Source: Salinispora pacifica CNR114 (GTDB lineage: Bacteria; Actinomycetota; Actinomycetes; Mycobacteriales; Micromonosporaceae). Taken from it: a stretch of 64,000 nt of DNA. Location of the stretch: NCBI RefSeq assembly GCF_000514775.1, contig NZ_AZWO01000017.1, positions 1 to 64,000 on the forward strand, given 5' to 3'. Shown one piece after another: positions 32,483 to 41,114 of this stretch; position 1 is the first letter of the stretch; the number at the start of each line of letters is the position of its first letter. The position numbers and the translations under genes are program-made. The notes beneath the pieces were generated by a model. The model was not told the origin of the DNA and did not search any database. It saw only the letters and a program-made list of their open reading frames with translations.

Positions 32483-32983
32483 TCAGCGCTGTTTCAGGCA
32501 GAGCACGAAGTCGAGAGTGTCCAGGTCACTGTCGAAGAAGAACCAGTTGGTGTAGCCGCCGACGGAGGCGCATTTCGCCGCGGCGTCCTTCTTGCCCGTG
32601 GTCGGGCCGTCAACACGGAGCAGCACCTCGTACGTCTGTGGGCCGCACTCGGTGATCAGCAGCTCGGGTTTACCGCCGGCTGGCCCGTTGTTGCGGACGC
32701 ACTGGCCGACCTCGACGAAGCGGGGGTTGGCCGAAGGGTCTGGGGCCGCGAGACCGGGCCCCGCCGACGTGGCTGGCCCGGCGGAGGAGACCGAGGCCGT
32801 GACGTTGGGGGTCGGGTCGGACGCCGCCGGCGTCTCGTCGCCCCCGGCGCGGAACCAGAGGCCACCCGCCCCGACCCCGAGGGTCAGGAACACGACGATG
32901 CCGAGTACCGCGACCAGCGGTCCGCGGCGCCGAGGGGGAATCGGCTCGGCACCGTGGCCGGCCGGTGGTTCGTAGTCCGGCAT
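32483..32983 (-). CDS. Single-pass membrane protein of the LppU/SCO3897-like family
   Basis: 166 residues. A short cytoplasmic Pro/Arg-rich head, one membrane helix (about 25-45), a Ser/Thr/Pro/Ala linker, then a folded extracellular domain with four Cys (VGQCVRNNG, LLITECGPQTYEVL, AAKCASVGG, DFVLCLKQR) that likely form two disulfides. This Cys pattern is that of LppU-like actinobacterial proteins of unknown function. GGAGG six bases before ATG 32983 fixes the start. Confidence 0.75.
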   Translation of the reverse strand: MPDYEPPAGHGAEPIPPRRRGPLVAVLGIVVFLTLGVGAGGLWFRAGGDETPAASDPTPNVTASVSSAGPATSAGPGLAAPDPSANPRFVEVGQCVRNNGPAGGKPELLITECGPQTYEVLLRVDGPTTGKKDAAAKCASVGGYTNWFFFDSDLDTLDFVLCLKQR

Positions 32984-33065
32984 GCGCGTCCTCCAGCGGG
33001 AGTGTGAGCGGCTGGACACTCGGGGTATCGCCGCCTTCGCCACCGTAGTGTGTGGCGGCCGCGAT

Positions 33066-36000
33066 TCAGACCAGGCGGAGCTGACGATCCTTGGGGCGGC
33101 GGGACTCCGGTTCCCCGAGGCGTTCGAAGAGCCCCGGATCTATTGCGGACAAGAATGGCGAGGGTCGACAGTCGTACTCGGCGCCGTGCCGAAATCGCCG
33201 GGCGGCGTGGCTGAGGTAGAGCCGATCCTGCGCCCGGGTCACCCCCACGAAGAAGAGCCGTCGCTCTTCGGCGACCGCGTCGTCGTCCGGCTCGCTACCG
33301 GGCCAGCGCAGCGGCAACAGCCCGTCCTCGGCGCCGACCAGGAAGACCACCGGGAACTCCAGCCCCTTGGCGGCATGCAGAGTGAGCAGGGTGACCGCCT
33401 GCGCGCGTGGATCGAGCGCGTCCACCTCCGCCCCCGTCGCCAGCTGGGACAGGAACAGGTCCAGGTCATCGCCGCAGCGCCGGGCCAGCGGGGTGAGCAG
33501 GTCGACCGCCACCCGTACGTCGGTCGGCCCGGCGGTGCCCGAACCGTCGAGGGTGGGGGTGGCGAACCGTTGCGCGACCACCTGGCCGGCGAGCCGAACC
33601 CGAGCCGGCAGGCCACCGTCGACGCCGCCGGTGTGCCGCAACTCCCGGGCGATCTCGGCGACGCCGGGGCGGTCACGGAGCCGGTCATGAGAGCGCTTCT
33701 GTACCGGGATGTTCGCCCGGGACAGCGCGTCCACGATCGGTGCGGCCTGCGCGTCGGTGCGGTAGAGCACCGCGATGTCGGAGAACGAGAGCGTGCTCGC
33801 GGCGCCGTCGATCCGCCCCGAATCCAGCGAGCGGTGCGACAGCCCACCGACCAACTCGTCCACCGTACGGGCGACGAAGGTGGCCTCGTCGGCGACGGAG
33901 ATGGCCGCGTACCGCCCGAGCAGCGGGGCCTCCGGGTCGAGTCGGGCCGGGTCCAGCCGGCGGCCCCGGACCAACGACGTCGGGGCGATCGCCTGCACCG
34001 CGGCGGCCAGGATCGGTGCCGACGAACGGTAGTTGCGGTTCAGCCGGACCAGCCGGGCATCGGTGAAGTCCTGCGAGAAGCGCAGGAAGTAGCGGACATC
34101 GGCGCCCCGGAAGGAGTAGATCGCCTGGTCCGGGTCGCCGATCGCGCAGAGGTTCCCGTCGGCGGGGCTGAGCAACCGGAGGAGCTCGTACTGCACCTCG
34201 TCAACGTCCTGGTACTCGTCAACGAAGATCCACTGCCATCGTTCGCGATAGGAGTCGGCCAACCGCCGATCGGCTCGCAGCAGGGTCAGCGGCAGGGTGA
34301 GCAGCTCGTCCAGGTCGACCAGGTCCTGCTTGCGGAGCAGCGCCAGATAGGTGCCGTCGTCGTCGCCGGCCTCGGCCCGGGCGGCGGCACGGTCCGCGTC
34401 GTCGGCGATCCGGAAGTTCGCCGGCAGGCCAGCGGCCGCATGGTTCTCCCGCAGGAGCTGTAGGCCGACGGAGTGGAACGTGCCGACGGTGACGTCCTCG
34501 GCGACCGGCCCGAGTAGCCCGTCGAGTCGGTGCCGCAGCTCCTCGGCGGCGCGTCGGGTGAAGGTGATCGCCAGGCAGCGCTCCGGGAAGACGTTCAGCT
34601 CCGCGCAGAGGTACGCGATCCGGTGCGTCAGCGTACGGGTCTTGCCGGTGCCCGGACCGGCCACGATCAGCAGCGGCCCGCCGGGCGCGGCCGCGGCCAC
34701 TCGCTGCATCGCGTCCAACCGGTCGAGCAGGCCGGTGCCGACCTCCTCCATCCCGGACAGCATCGGCTCGAAGGGCTCGTGCGGCGAGGGGGGTGGTGCG
34801 ATCGGCGGCGAGGGTGGGCTGACCCGCCTCGGCTCCGGCTTCGTCGCCGGGCGGCGGGCCTTCGGCTTCGGGGTCGGGGTCGGTTCCGCGGGACGGCGCG
34901 GCGCCGGCACGGCGGGTACGTCGAAGAGGGTCTCCTGCGCTGCCGAGCCCCCGCCGGGGCGGATTTCGGTCGGGTCGAAGAGGGTGATCACGCCGTACTC
35001 GCCATCGAAGCCCGAGACCCGGCGGACCTCCCCCCGACGAAGCCGGCGGATGCCCTCGGCGAGGAGTTCGCCGCCGACCCGGTCGATCTCCGCGAGCGGC
35101 GTCCGAGTGAGGATCTCCAGCTCCGGGCCGAGCGCGGCGATCAGGTCGTTGAGCTTGCCCGCGACCTTCTTGGAACGCGCCCCCACCGTGTTGATCTCAC
35201 CGAGGAGTTCGGCCAGTGGCACCAGGTGGGTGACGTCCCGGGCGTGCGCCGGCCGGTGCCCCACGGGTCGGTCGGCCAACTCCTCCACCCGGTTGAGGAC
35301 CCCGACGGTCAGCGGCTTGCCGCACTCCGGGCAGCGGCCGCCCGCCGCCCGGGTCTGCTCCGGCGCCCAGTTGACCCCGCAGAGTCGGTGGCCGTCCGCG
35401 TGGTACTTCCCCTCTTCCGGGAAGAACTCGATCGTCCCGGCCAGGCCGTCGCCGGTCCGCAGCGCCTCCCGGATGGCGAAGTAGTCGCGGGCGGAGCTGA
35501 AGACCGTCGCCTCTCGGGCCAGCGCGGGCGGCGAGTGGGCGTCGGAGTTCGACACCAGCTGGTAGCGGTCGAGGCTGCCGACCCGCCAGTTCATCTCCGG
35601 ATCGGAGGAGAGGCCGGTCTCCACCGCGAAGATGTGCTCGGCCAGGTCGGCGTAGCAGTCGGCGATCGCGTCGAAGCCGGACTTGGAGCCGAGGGCGGAG
35701 AACCACGGCGTCCAGATGTGCGCCGGTACGAGGTAGCCGTCCGGGCTCGCCGCGAGGGTGATCTCCAGCAGGTCGCGGGAGTCCAGGCCGAGGATCGGCC
35801 GTCCGTCCGAGCCGAGGTTGCCGATCCGCCCGAGCGCCGTGTTGAACCGGGCCACCGCCGCCAGGTCCGGTAGGTAGACCAGGTGGTGCACCTTGCGCGT
35901 CCGGTCGCCGCGTTTGTAGATCGTGGAGATCTCGACGCTGAGCATGAACCGTACCGGGGTGTGCTCCGCCTCGTCGGCGAGGCGCGGCGGTAGCTGGCGA

Positions 36001-36260
36001 GCGATCTCCCGTTCGGCCTCCGGAGCGAGTCGGTACAGGCCCGGCTCCGCCGGCTGCAGGGTCTCCCGCAGGTGGTCATACCAGGCGGGGTGGGTGAAGT
36101 CGCCGGTGCCGAGGACGGCGACGCCCTTGCGCCGAGCCCACCAGGCGAGGTTCGGCAGGGTGAGATCACGGCTGCACGCCCGCGAGTACTTCGAGTGGAT
36201 GTGCAGGTCCGCGACGAAGGACGGGAGGCCACCGGGGGGTGCGGCGTTGATCGGAGGCAC
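33066..36260 (-). CDS. Fusion of an endonuclease Q-like PHP nuclease and a UvrD/Rep-type DNA helicase
   Basis: 1064 residues from GTG 36260 (SD-like GCAGGA at 36266-36271; a GTG at 36284 would add eight). Residues 15-430 resemble endonuclease Q (TIGR00375). PHP metal motifs are VADLHIHSKYSRA (17-29), GTGDFTHPAW (51-60), SVEIS (108-112), PAHIWTPW (179-186) and SNSDAHSP (237-244). A zinc-finger region has C294, C310 and C313, followed by LTVGVLNRVEELADRP. A Pro/Lys linker (about 450-500) leads to a full superfamily 1 helicase: AGPGTGKT (Walker A, about 534-541), AITFTRRAAEELR, IFVDEYQDVDEVQ, GDPDQAIYSFRGA, LTLHAAKGLEFPVVFLVG and FFVGVTRAQDRLYLSHA. EndoQ cuts 5' of deaminated bases; the helicase could then unwind the flap. 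Part of a minus-strand run with moaA-moaD. Confidence 0.9.
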   Translation of the reverse strand: MPPINAAPPGGLPSFVADLHIHSKYSRACSRDLTLPNLAWWARRKGVAVLGTGDFTHPAWYDHLRETLQPAEPGLYRLAPEAEREIARQLPPRLADEAEHTPVRFMLSVEISTIYKRGDRTRKVHHLVYLPDLAAVARFNTALGRIGNLGSDGRPILGLDSRDLLEITLAASPDGYLVPAHIWTPWFSALGSKSGFDAIADCYADLAEHIFAVETGLSSDPEMNWRVGSLDRYQLVSNSDAHSPPALAREATVFSSARDYFAIREALRTGDGLAGTIEFFPEEGKYHADGHRLCGVNWAPEQTRAAGGRCPECGKPLTVGVLNRVEELADRPVGHRPAHARDVTHLVPLAELLGEINTVGARSKKVAGKLNDLIAALGPELEILTRTPLAEIDRVGGELLAEGIRRLRRGEVRRVSGFDGEYGVITLFDPTEIRPGGGSAAQETLFDVPAVPAPRRPAEPTPTPKPKARRPATKPEPRRVSPPSPPIAPPPSPHEPFEPMLSGMEEVGTGLLDRLDAMQRVAAAAPGGPLLIVAGPGTGKTRTLTHRIAYLCAELNVFPERCLAITFTRRAAEELRHRLDGLLGPVAEDVTVGTFHSVGLQLLRENHAAAGLPANFRIADDADRAAARAEAGDDDGTYLALLRKQDLVDLDELLTLPLTLLRADRRLADSYRERWQWIFVDEYQDVDEVQYELLRLLSPADGNLCAIGDPDQAIYSFRGADVRYFLRFSQDFTDARLVRLNRNYRSSAPILAAAVQAIAPTSLVRGRRLDPARLDPEAPLLGRYAAISVADEATFVARTVDELVGGLSHRSLDSGRIDGAASTLSFSDIAVLYRTDAQAAPIVDALSRANIPVQKRSHDRLRDRPGVAEIARELRHTGGVDGGLPARVRLAGQVVAQRFATPTLDGSGTAGPTDVRVAVDLLTPLARRCGDDLDLFLSQLATGAEVDALDPRAQAVTLLTLHAAKGLEFPVVFLVGAEDGLLPLRWPGSEPDDDAVAEERRLFFVGVTRAQDRLYLSHAARRFRHGAEYDCRPSPFLSAIDPGLFERLGEPESRRPKDRQLRLV

Positions 36261-36321
36261 GAGGCATCCTGCCACAAAGCCCACGTCCTACGCTCGCCGC
36301 CACGCGCTCACGTGAGCTGCA

Positions 36322-37593
36322 CTATGCCGAACGCAGCTCGACGAGGGTGACCTGTGGCTCGGCGCCGACCCGGACCGGAGGTCCCCAGAAGCCGGCGCCG
36401 TTGGTCACGTACACCTGGGTGCCGTTGACCTTGCCGAGGCCGGAGACCACCGGCTGCTCGAGCTGCACCAGATAGTTGAAGGGCGCCATCTGCCCACCGT
36501 GGGTGTGCCCGGAGAGCTGCAGGTCAACACCGTGTTTGGCGGCCTCGAAGGCCGCGACCGGCTGATGGGCGAGGAGTACCACCGGCCGGCTCGGGTCCCG
36601 ATCGCCGAGGGCGGCGGCGTAGTCCGGCGGGCCGGCCACCCCGGTGCCGGCGGCATCGGCGTCGTTGACCCCGGCCAGGTCGAGTGCCCCGCCCCGGGCC
36701 TGGATCTCCACCCGGTGGTTCTGCAGGACCCGCAGGCCCAGACGGTCCACCTCCTGCACCCACTCCTCCACGCCGGAGTAGTACTCGTGGTTGCCGGTGA
36801 CGAAGAAGCTGCCGTGTCGGGATCGCAGGTCGCGTAGTGGCGCCGCCGCCTCGCCCAGCTCGGCGACGGAGCCGTCCACCAGATCGCCGACGACCGCGAC
36901 GAGGTCGGCGTCCAGCCGGTTGATGGTGGCCACGATCCGTTCGGTGTGGGCCCGCCCGAGCAGCGGGCCGATGTGGATGTCGGAGACGGTGGCGATGCGG
37001 AGGCCGTCCATGCTCCGGGGCAACCGGGCCAGGGGGACCTGTACCCGGTCCAGCTGGGGTGGGCCGAGGGCGGTGCGCACGCCGTAGCCGGTCAGGCCGG
37101 TGGCGGTGAGCCCGGCGAAGATCGCCGCCCCGCGCGCGAGGAGTAACCGGCGGGACGGATCGTGGTCCGGCTGCCCGTCGGCAGGCGGGGTGGTGGCCGG
37201 CGGCTCGGCCGACCCGCCGGCCACCACCAGGGCGGGTTCTGGTGCCGGGGCGGTGGGCGTGGCGGCGGCCCTCCGGCGGCGCAGCACCAGCCGGGCGACC
37301 GCCATCGGTAGCTCCAGGGCCACCAGCAGGACCAGCAGGTAGAACAGGATCGCGAGCCAGAGGTAGCCCGGCCAGGCGAGCCAGTGCATCCCGGCTCGGG
37401 TGCCGACCAGCGTGGCCGGGGCGAGCGCCGCGAGCACCAGCATGGTGACACTGCCGATGCGTCGCGGCAGCCCCGGCCGGGTGGTGTCGCGTACCAGCCG
37501 CTTCCAGAGGTAGAGGTGGACCAAGCCGGTGAAGAGGGCCAGAGCGGCGACGAACCCCAGTACCGCGAACAAGGCTGTGCCTCCCTCAGCCAC
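36322..37593 (-). CDS. Membrane-anchored metallophosphoesterase
   Basis: 423 residues. Four N-terminal membrane helices (within 1-110), a Pro/Ala-rich loop, another hydrophobic stretch near 150-170, then a calcineurin-like phosphatase domain facing outside: SDIHIG, VVGDLVDG, VTGNHEYY, LAHQP and SGHTHGGQ, supplying the two-metal ligands. Related YkuE/YaeI-type enzymes act on lipids such as UDP-diacylglucosamine analogues; the substrate here is unknown. GTG 37593 overlaps the moaD stop by eight bases, so it is probably coupled to moaA-moaD. Confidence 0.85.
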   Translation of the reverse strand: MAEGGTALFAVLGFVAALALFTGLVHLYLWKRLVRDTTRPGLPRRIGSVTMLVLAALAPATLVGTRAGMHWLAWPGYLWLAILFYLLVLLVALELPMAVARLVLRRRRAAATPTAPAPEPALVVAGGSAEPPATTPPADGQPDHDPSRRLLLARGAAIFAGLTATGLTGYGVRTALGPPQLDRVQVPLARLPRSMDGLRIATVSDIHIGPLLGRAHTERIVATINRLDADLVAVVGDLVDGSVAELGEAAAPLRDLRSRHGSFFVTGNHEYYSGVEEWVQEVDRLGLRVLQNHRVEIQARGGALDLAGVNDADAAGTGVAGPPDYAAALGDRDPSRPVVLLAHQPVAAFEAAKHGVDLQLSGHTHGGQMAPFNYLVQLEQPVVSGLGKVNGTQVYVTNGAGFWGPPVRVGAEPQVTLVELRSA

Positions 37594-37882
37594 CCGCGAA
37601 GGGGGGCAGAACGTCGATCGTGGCGCCCGCGGGCAGCGGTGCCCGCCGATCGTGCCAGTTCACCCCGTCAACCAGGAAACTGGCGACGCCCAGTACCGCG
37701 CCGAGCCGTTCGCCGTGTCGGTCGGCGATGTCGGTCAGGACCGCGTCCAGCGACCGGCCGGCGGGCAGGTGCTCCTCGGCGCATCCGGCCGCGGCCCGGG
37801 CCCCGGCGAAGTAGCGGATCGTGAGGGTCGCGGTCCTCCGGTCGGGTCCGGCGTCGTTCGCTGGTCCCCGCAGGTCGGACAT
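37586..37882 (-). CDS. moaD: Molybdopterin synthase sulfur-carrier subunit
   Basis: 98 residues, ubiquitin-like fold. It ends in PPFAGG; the terminal Gly-Gly is adenylylated and thiocarboxylated to carry sulfur to MoaE. A ~15-residue N-terminal extension precedes the TLTIRYFAGARAAAG strand. AGGAGG inside the end of moaA sets ATG 37882, one base after the moaA stop. Its partner moaE lies 9.4 kb away at 27710-28138. Confidence 0.9.
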   Translation of the reverse strand: MSDLRGPANDAGPDRRTATLTIRYFAGARAAAGCAEEHLPAGRSLDAVLTDIADRHGERLGAVLGVASFLVDGVNWHDRRAPLPAGATIDVLPPFAGG

Positions 37883-37883
37883 G

Positions 37884-38897
37884 TCAGCCTCCTATCGCGG
37901 ACATCGAGCGGTCGGGTTGCAGGAACCCCGGGTCGTCGATGCCGTGGCCAGCCCGTTTGCCCCACATCGCGGCCTGCCAGCGGCGGGCGAGCTCGTCGTC
38001 GTCGGCCCCGGCCCGGAGCGCTCCGCGCAGGTCGGACTCGGTGGTGGCGAAGAGGCAGTCACGGACCTGACCGTCGGTGGTGAGCCGGGTACGGTCGCAC
38101 TCTCCGCAGAAGGGGCGGGTGACGCTGGCGATCACGCCGACGCGCGCCGGGCCACCGTTGACCAGCCAGGTCTCGGCCGGTGCCGCGCCCCGGTGGGCTG
38201 GGTCCGGCACCAGGGTGTGCTCGGCCCGGAGCAGGGCGAGGATCTCGTCGGCGGTCACCATGGTCGACCGGTCCCAGCCGTGCTGGGCATCCAGCGGCAT
38301 CTGCTCGATGAAGCGCAGTTCGTAGTGGTTGTCGAGGGCGAAGCGCAGCAGCGCGGGCGCCTCGTCCTGGTTGATGCCGCGAATCAGGACAGTATTGATC
38401 TTGACTGGGGTCAGTCCGGCCTTGGCCGCGCCGGTCAACCCGGCCAACACGGCATCCAGTCGGTCCCGTCGGGTCAGCCGGACAAACCGCTCCCGGTCGA
38501 GGGTGTCCAGCGAGACGTTCACCCGGTCCAGGCCGGCGGTGCGCAGGGCCGGTGCCAGCCGGTCCAGCCCGATGCCGTTGGTGGTCAGCGAGATGCGCGG
38601 CCGGGGGGCCAGCGCCGCGACCGCCGCGACGATGCCGACCAGGCCGGGCCGGATCAGCGGCTCACCACCGGTGAACCGCACCTCGGTCACCCCGAGCCGC
38701 TGCACCGCGATCCGGATCAGCCGGACCACCTCGTCGTCGTCGAGGAGCTGCGGCCCGGCGAGCCAGGGCAGCCCCTCGGCCGGCATGCAGTAGGTGCAAC
38801 GCAGGTTGCACTTGTCGGTCAGGGAGACGCGCAGGCTTCGGGCGACGCGGCCATGCCGGTCCACGAGGATCCCAGCGGTCGGTCGGGCGGCGCTCAC
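37884..38897 (-). CDS. moaA: GTP 3',8-cyclase (radical SAM)
   Basis: 337 residues. It converts GTP to 3',8-cyclo-dihydro-GTP with two 4Fe-4S clusters. The radical SAM motif CNLRCTYC (Cys30, 34, 37), GGEPLIRP, the C-terminal cluster motif FCGECDRTRLTTDGQVRDCLF-like triad (C-x2-C-x13-C), and the terminal Gly-Gly needed for catalysis (SAIGG) are all present. GTG 38897 begins one base after the fructosamine kinase stop, and the upstream open frame lies inside that gene on the same strand, so this start is firm. It is coupled downstream to moaD. Confidence 0.95.
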   Translation of the reverse strand: MSAARPTAGILVDRHGRVARSLRVSLTDKCNLRCTYCMPAEGLPWLAGPQLLDDDEVVRLIRIAVQRLGVTEVRFTGGEPLIRPGLVGIVAAVAALAPRPRISLTTNGIGLDRLAPALRTAGLDRVNVSLDTLDRERFVRLTRRDRLDAVLAGLTGAAKAGLTPVKINTVLIRGINQDEAPALLRFALDNHYELRFIEQMPLDAQHGWDRSTMVTADEILALLRAEHTLVPDPAHRGAAPAETWLVNGGPARVGVIASVTRPFCGECDRTRLTTDGQVRDCLFATTESDLRGALRAGADDDELARRWQAAMWGKRAGHGIDDPGFLQPDRSMSAIGG

Positions 38898-38898
38898 C

Positions 38899-39807
38899 TC
38901 ACGACGGTAGCGCGCCCGAGCCGAGCAGGGCGCTTCGGGCGGTGTGGGCAACCGCTTCGCGGTAGGTCGCACCGAAGAGCGCGGTGTGCACCAGCAGCAG
39001 GTGCAGCTGGTGTAGTGGGATCCGCTCCGGCCAGCCATCGGCCAGCGGCCACGCCTCGTCGTAGGCGGCGCGGATCCGCTCCAGGTGCGGTGCGCCACCG
39101 AAGAGCGCGAGCTGCGCGAGGTCGGTCTCCCGGTGGCCACCGTGTGCTGCCGGATCCACCAGCCAGGCCCGGTCGTCGCGGCCCCAGAGCAGGTTGCCCG
39201 GCCAGAGGTCGCCGTGCAGCCGGGCCGGCGGTTCGTCGCCGCCGAGGGTGGCGGCCCGGGCGGCGACCTGCTCGACCAGCTTCCGCTCCGCCGGGCCGAG
39301 CGCGCCGTTGTCGACCGACATCCGCAGGTATGGCAGGAGCCGGCGCTCGACGAACCACCGCGACCACGGGCCGTCGTCCCGGGTGTTGTCCGCCGGTAGT
39401 GTGCCGATGAAGCCCGGCCAGTCGGCGCCGAAGGCCGGGGCACCGGCCCGGTGCAGGGCCGCCAGTTCCCGGCCGAACCGCTCGGCCGCCCCCGGGTCGG
39501 GCTCGCCGGGCTCGACCCACGCCAGCGCCAGCAGGTCGGGCAGTGCCACGATCACCTCCGGTACGGCGACCGCGTCCGCCTCCCGTAGCCAGCGCAGCCC
39601 GGCCGCCTCGCTGGCGAAGAAGCGCCCCGGCTGGTCTCCGGTGGCCGTCTCGGGCCAGGTCTTCGCGAAGATCGAATGCCCGTCGTCGAGGGTGAGCCGG
39701 GTGGCGGTGCAGCTACTGCCGCCGGCGACCGGCGTCTCCCGGATCCGCTGGTGGGTCCGGAAGGTCGGCAGGTGCTCCGGGTGGGCCCGCAGGTACGCCA
39801 GATCCAT
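38899..39807 (-). CDS. Fructosamine kinase-family protein
   Basis: 302 residues with the APH/ChoK-like kinase fold. Motifs: GSSCTATRL (ATP loop), IFAKTW with the conserved Lys, catalytic loop LHGDLWPGNLLW, and metal-binding DPAAHGGHRETDLAQL, the exact signature of bacterial fructosamine/ribulosamine-3-kinases that repair glycated lysines. It lies directly upstream of moaA (one base apart). ATG 39807 fits the usual family N terminus. Confidence 0.9.
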   Translation of the reverse strand: MDLAYLRAHPEHLPTFRTHQRIRETPVAGGSSCTATRLTLDDGHSIFAKTWPETATGDQPGRFFASEAAGLRWLREADAVAVPEVIVALPDLLALAWVEPGEPDPGAAERFGRELAALHRAGAPAFGADWPGFIGTLPADNTRDDGPWSRWFVERRLLPYLRMSVDNGALGPAERKLVEQVAARAATLGGDEPPARLHGDLWPGNLLWGRDDRAWLVDPAAHGGHRETDLAQLALFGGAPHLERIRAAYDEAWPLADGWPERIPLHQLHLLLVHTALFGATYREAVAHTARSALLGSGALPS

Positions 39808-39957
39808 GGGTCGGACGGTAGTGGGTAGGGGCGGGCTGAGGGCGGCGGCGGCCGAGAAGTCGCCGTTACCAGCGTAATTACCGAACGTAGCTGTGGATAG
39901 ACCGCGTGTCGTCCACAGGGGCGGACGGCGGTCGGGGGCGGCGTACAGGCTGCCGGA

Positions 39958-41028
39958 ATGGCCTCGACTGACCTCCCCCGGTTCTCCGTTCGCTCCGGCG
40001 CGGACCTGATCGCCGCCGTGCCCTACCTGCTCGGGTTTCATCCGGCGGACAGCGTGGTCGTGGTGGGGATGCGTGGTCCACGGGTCACCTTCGCCGCTCG
40101 GGCGGACCTTGCGGGCTTGGCCGACTCCGCCGCTGCGGCCCGACATCTGGCGGCAGTGGTCGCACAGCAGCCCACCGACCGCGCGACGGTGCTCGGCTAC
40201 GGGCCCGCGTCCAAGGTCACCCCCGCGGTTGACGCCATCCGGCAGGCCCTGGCCGAGGTCGGGATCGCGGTGCTCGACGCGCTCCGAGTCACCGATGGCC
40301 GCTACTGGTCGTACCTGTGCCCGGAGCCGGAGTGCTGTCCGCCCGACGGCACTGCGTACGACTCGAGCACGAGTCAGGTGGCCGCCGCCGCGGTCCTCGC
40401 CGGTCAGGTCGCTCTGCCCGACCGGGCGGCGCTCGTCGCCCAGGTGGCGCCGGTCGAGGACGACGAGCGAGCTCGGCTGCGGCGGGCCGCGCAGCGGGCG
40501 GAGCGGCGCTTCGCCGACCTGGTGGCCCGGGCAGCCGGGGCCGACCGGTCCGGCGGGCGGTCGGTCGACCGGTCGGGTGGACGGTCGGTGCGGGCGGCGG
40601 GGCGCATCGCGATCCGGGCCGCTCAGCGTCGGCACCGACGGGGCGAACGACTCGACGACGACGAGGTGGCCTGGCTCAGTTGGCTGCTGACCGACCAGAC
40701 GGTGCGAGACCTGGCCTGGGAGCGAACCGACGGGCGGGAGACCGACATCGCGCTCTGGGCCGACCTGCTCCGCCGCGCCGAGCCGGAGCTGATCGCCGCC
40801 CCCGGTTCGCTGCTGGCCTTCGCGGCCTGGCGGGCCGGGGAGGGGGCGCTGGCGGCGGTGGCGTTGGAACGGGTGCTCGCCCCACATCCCGACTATTCGT
40901 TCGCGCTGCTGGTGGACGACCTGCTTCGGCATGGGGTGCCCCCGACCCAGCTGGCCGGGTGGCCAGCCATCGCGCTGACCGGCGTGGTTCGTCCCCGCCC
41001 CCGGCGGGGCCGGCGGGGTACCCGTTGA
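39958..41028 (+). CDS. DUF4192 domain protein
   Basis: 356 residues; an actinobacterial family of unknown function. Conserved start: DLIAAVPYLLGFHPADSVVVVGM; middle: WSYLCPEPECCPPDGTAYD with three Cys that may bind metal; then an Arg-rich section containing a short DRSGGRSV repeat and a helical C terminus with LLAFAAWRAGEGALA. ATG 39958 is the family start. The 150-base gap to the divergent kinase gene has two DnaA-box-like 9-mers. It precedes mobA by 86 bases. Confidence 0.85.
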   Translation: MASTDLPRFSVRSGADLIAAVPYLLGFHPADSVVVVGMRGPRVTFAARADLAGLADSAAAARHLAAVVAQQPTDRATVLGYGPASKVTPAVDAIRQALAEVGIAVLDALRVTDGRYWSYLCPEPECCPPDGTAYDSSTSQVAAAAVLAGQVALPDRAALVAQVAPVEDDERARLRRAAQRAERRFADLVARAAGADRSGGRSVDRSGGRSVRAAGRIAIRAAQRRHRRGERLDDDEVAWLSWLLTDQTVRDLAWERTDGRETDIALWADLLRRAEPELIAAPGSLLAFAAWRAGEGALAAVALERVLAPHPDYSFALLVDDLLRHGVPPTQLAGWPAIALTGVVRPRPRRGRRGTR

Positions 41029-41114
41029 CCAACCGGCAGGTCTCGGCCCGCGGCGGGCCGCTCTTCGTGCAGGTGGGCGCGGGGCCAACCGGGCTCGGCC
41101 GGTACCGTAGCCGG

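Noticed and set aside
37884-39443. N-terminal extension of MoaA into the kinase gene
   Set aside because: The 182 extra codons lie in the wrong frame of the fructosamine kinase gene. The GTG at 38897 gives the normal MoaA length.
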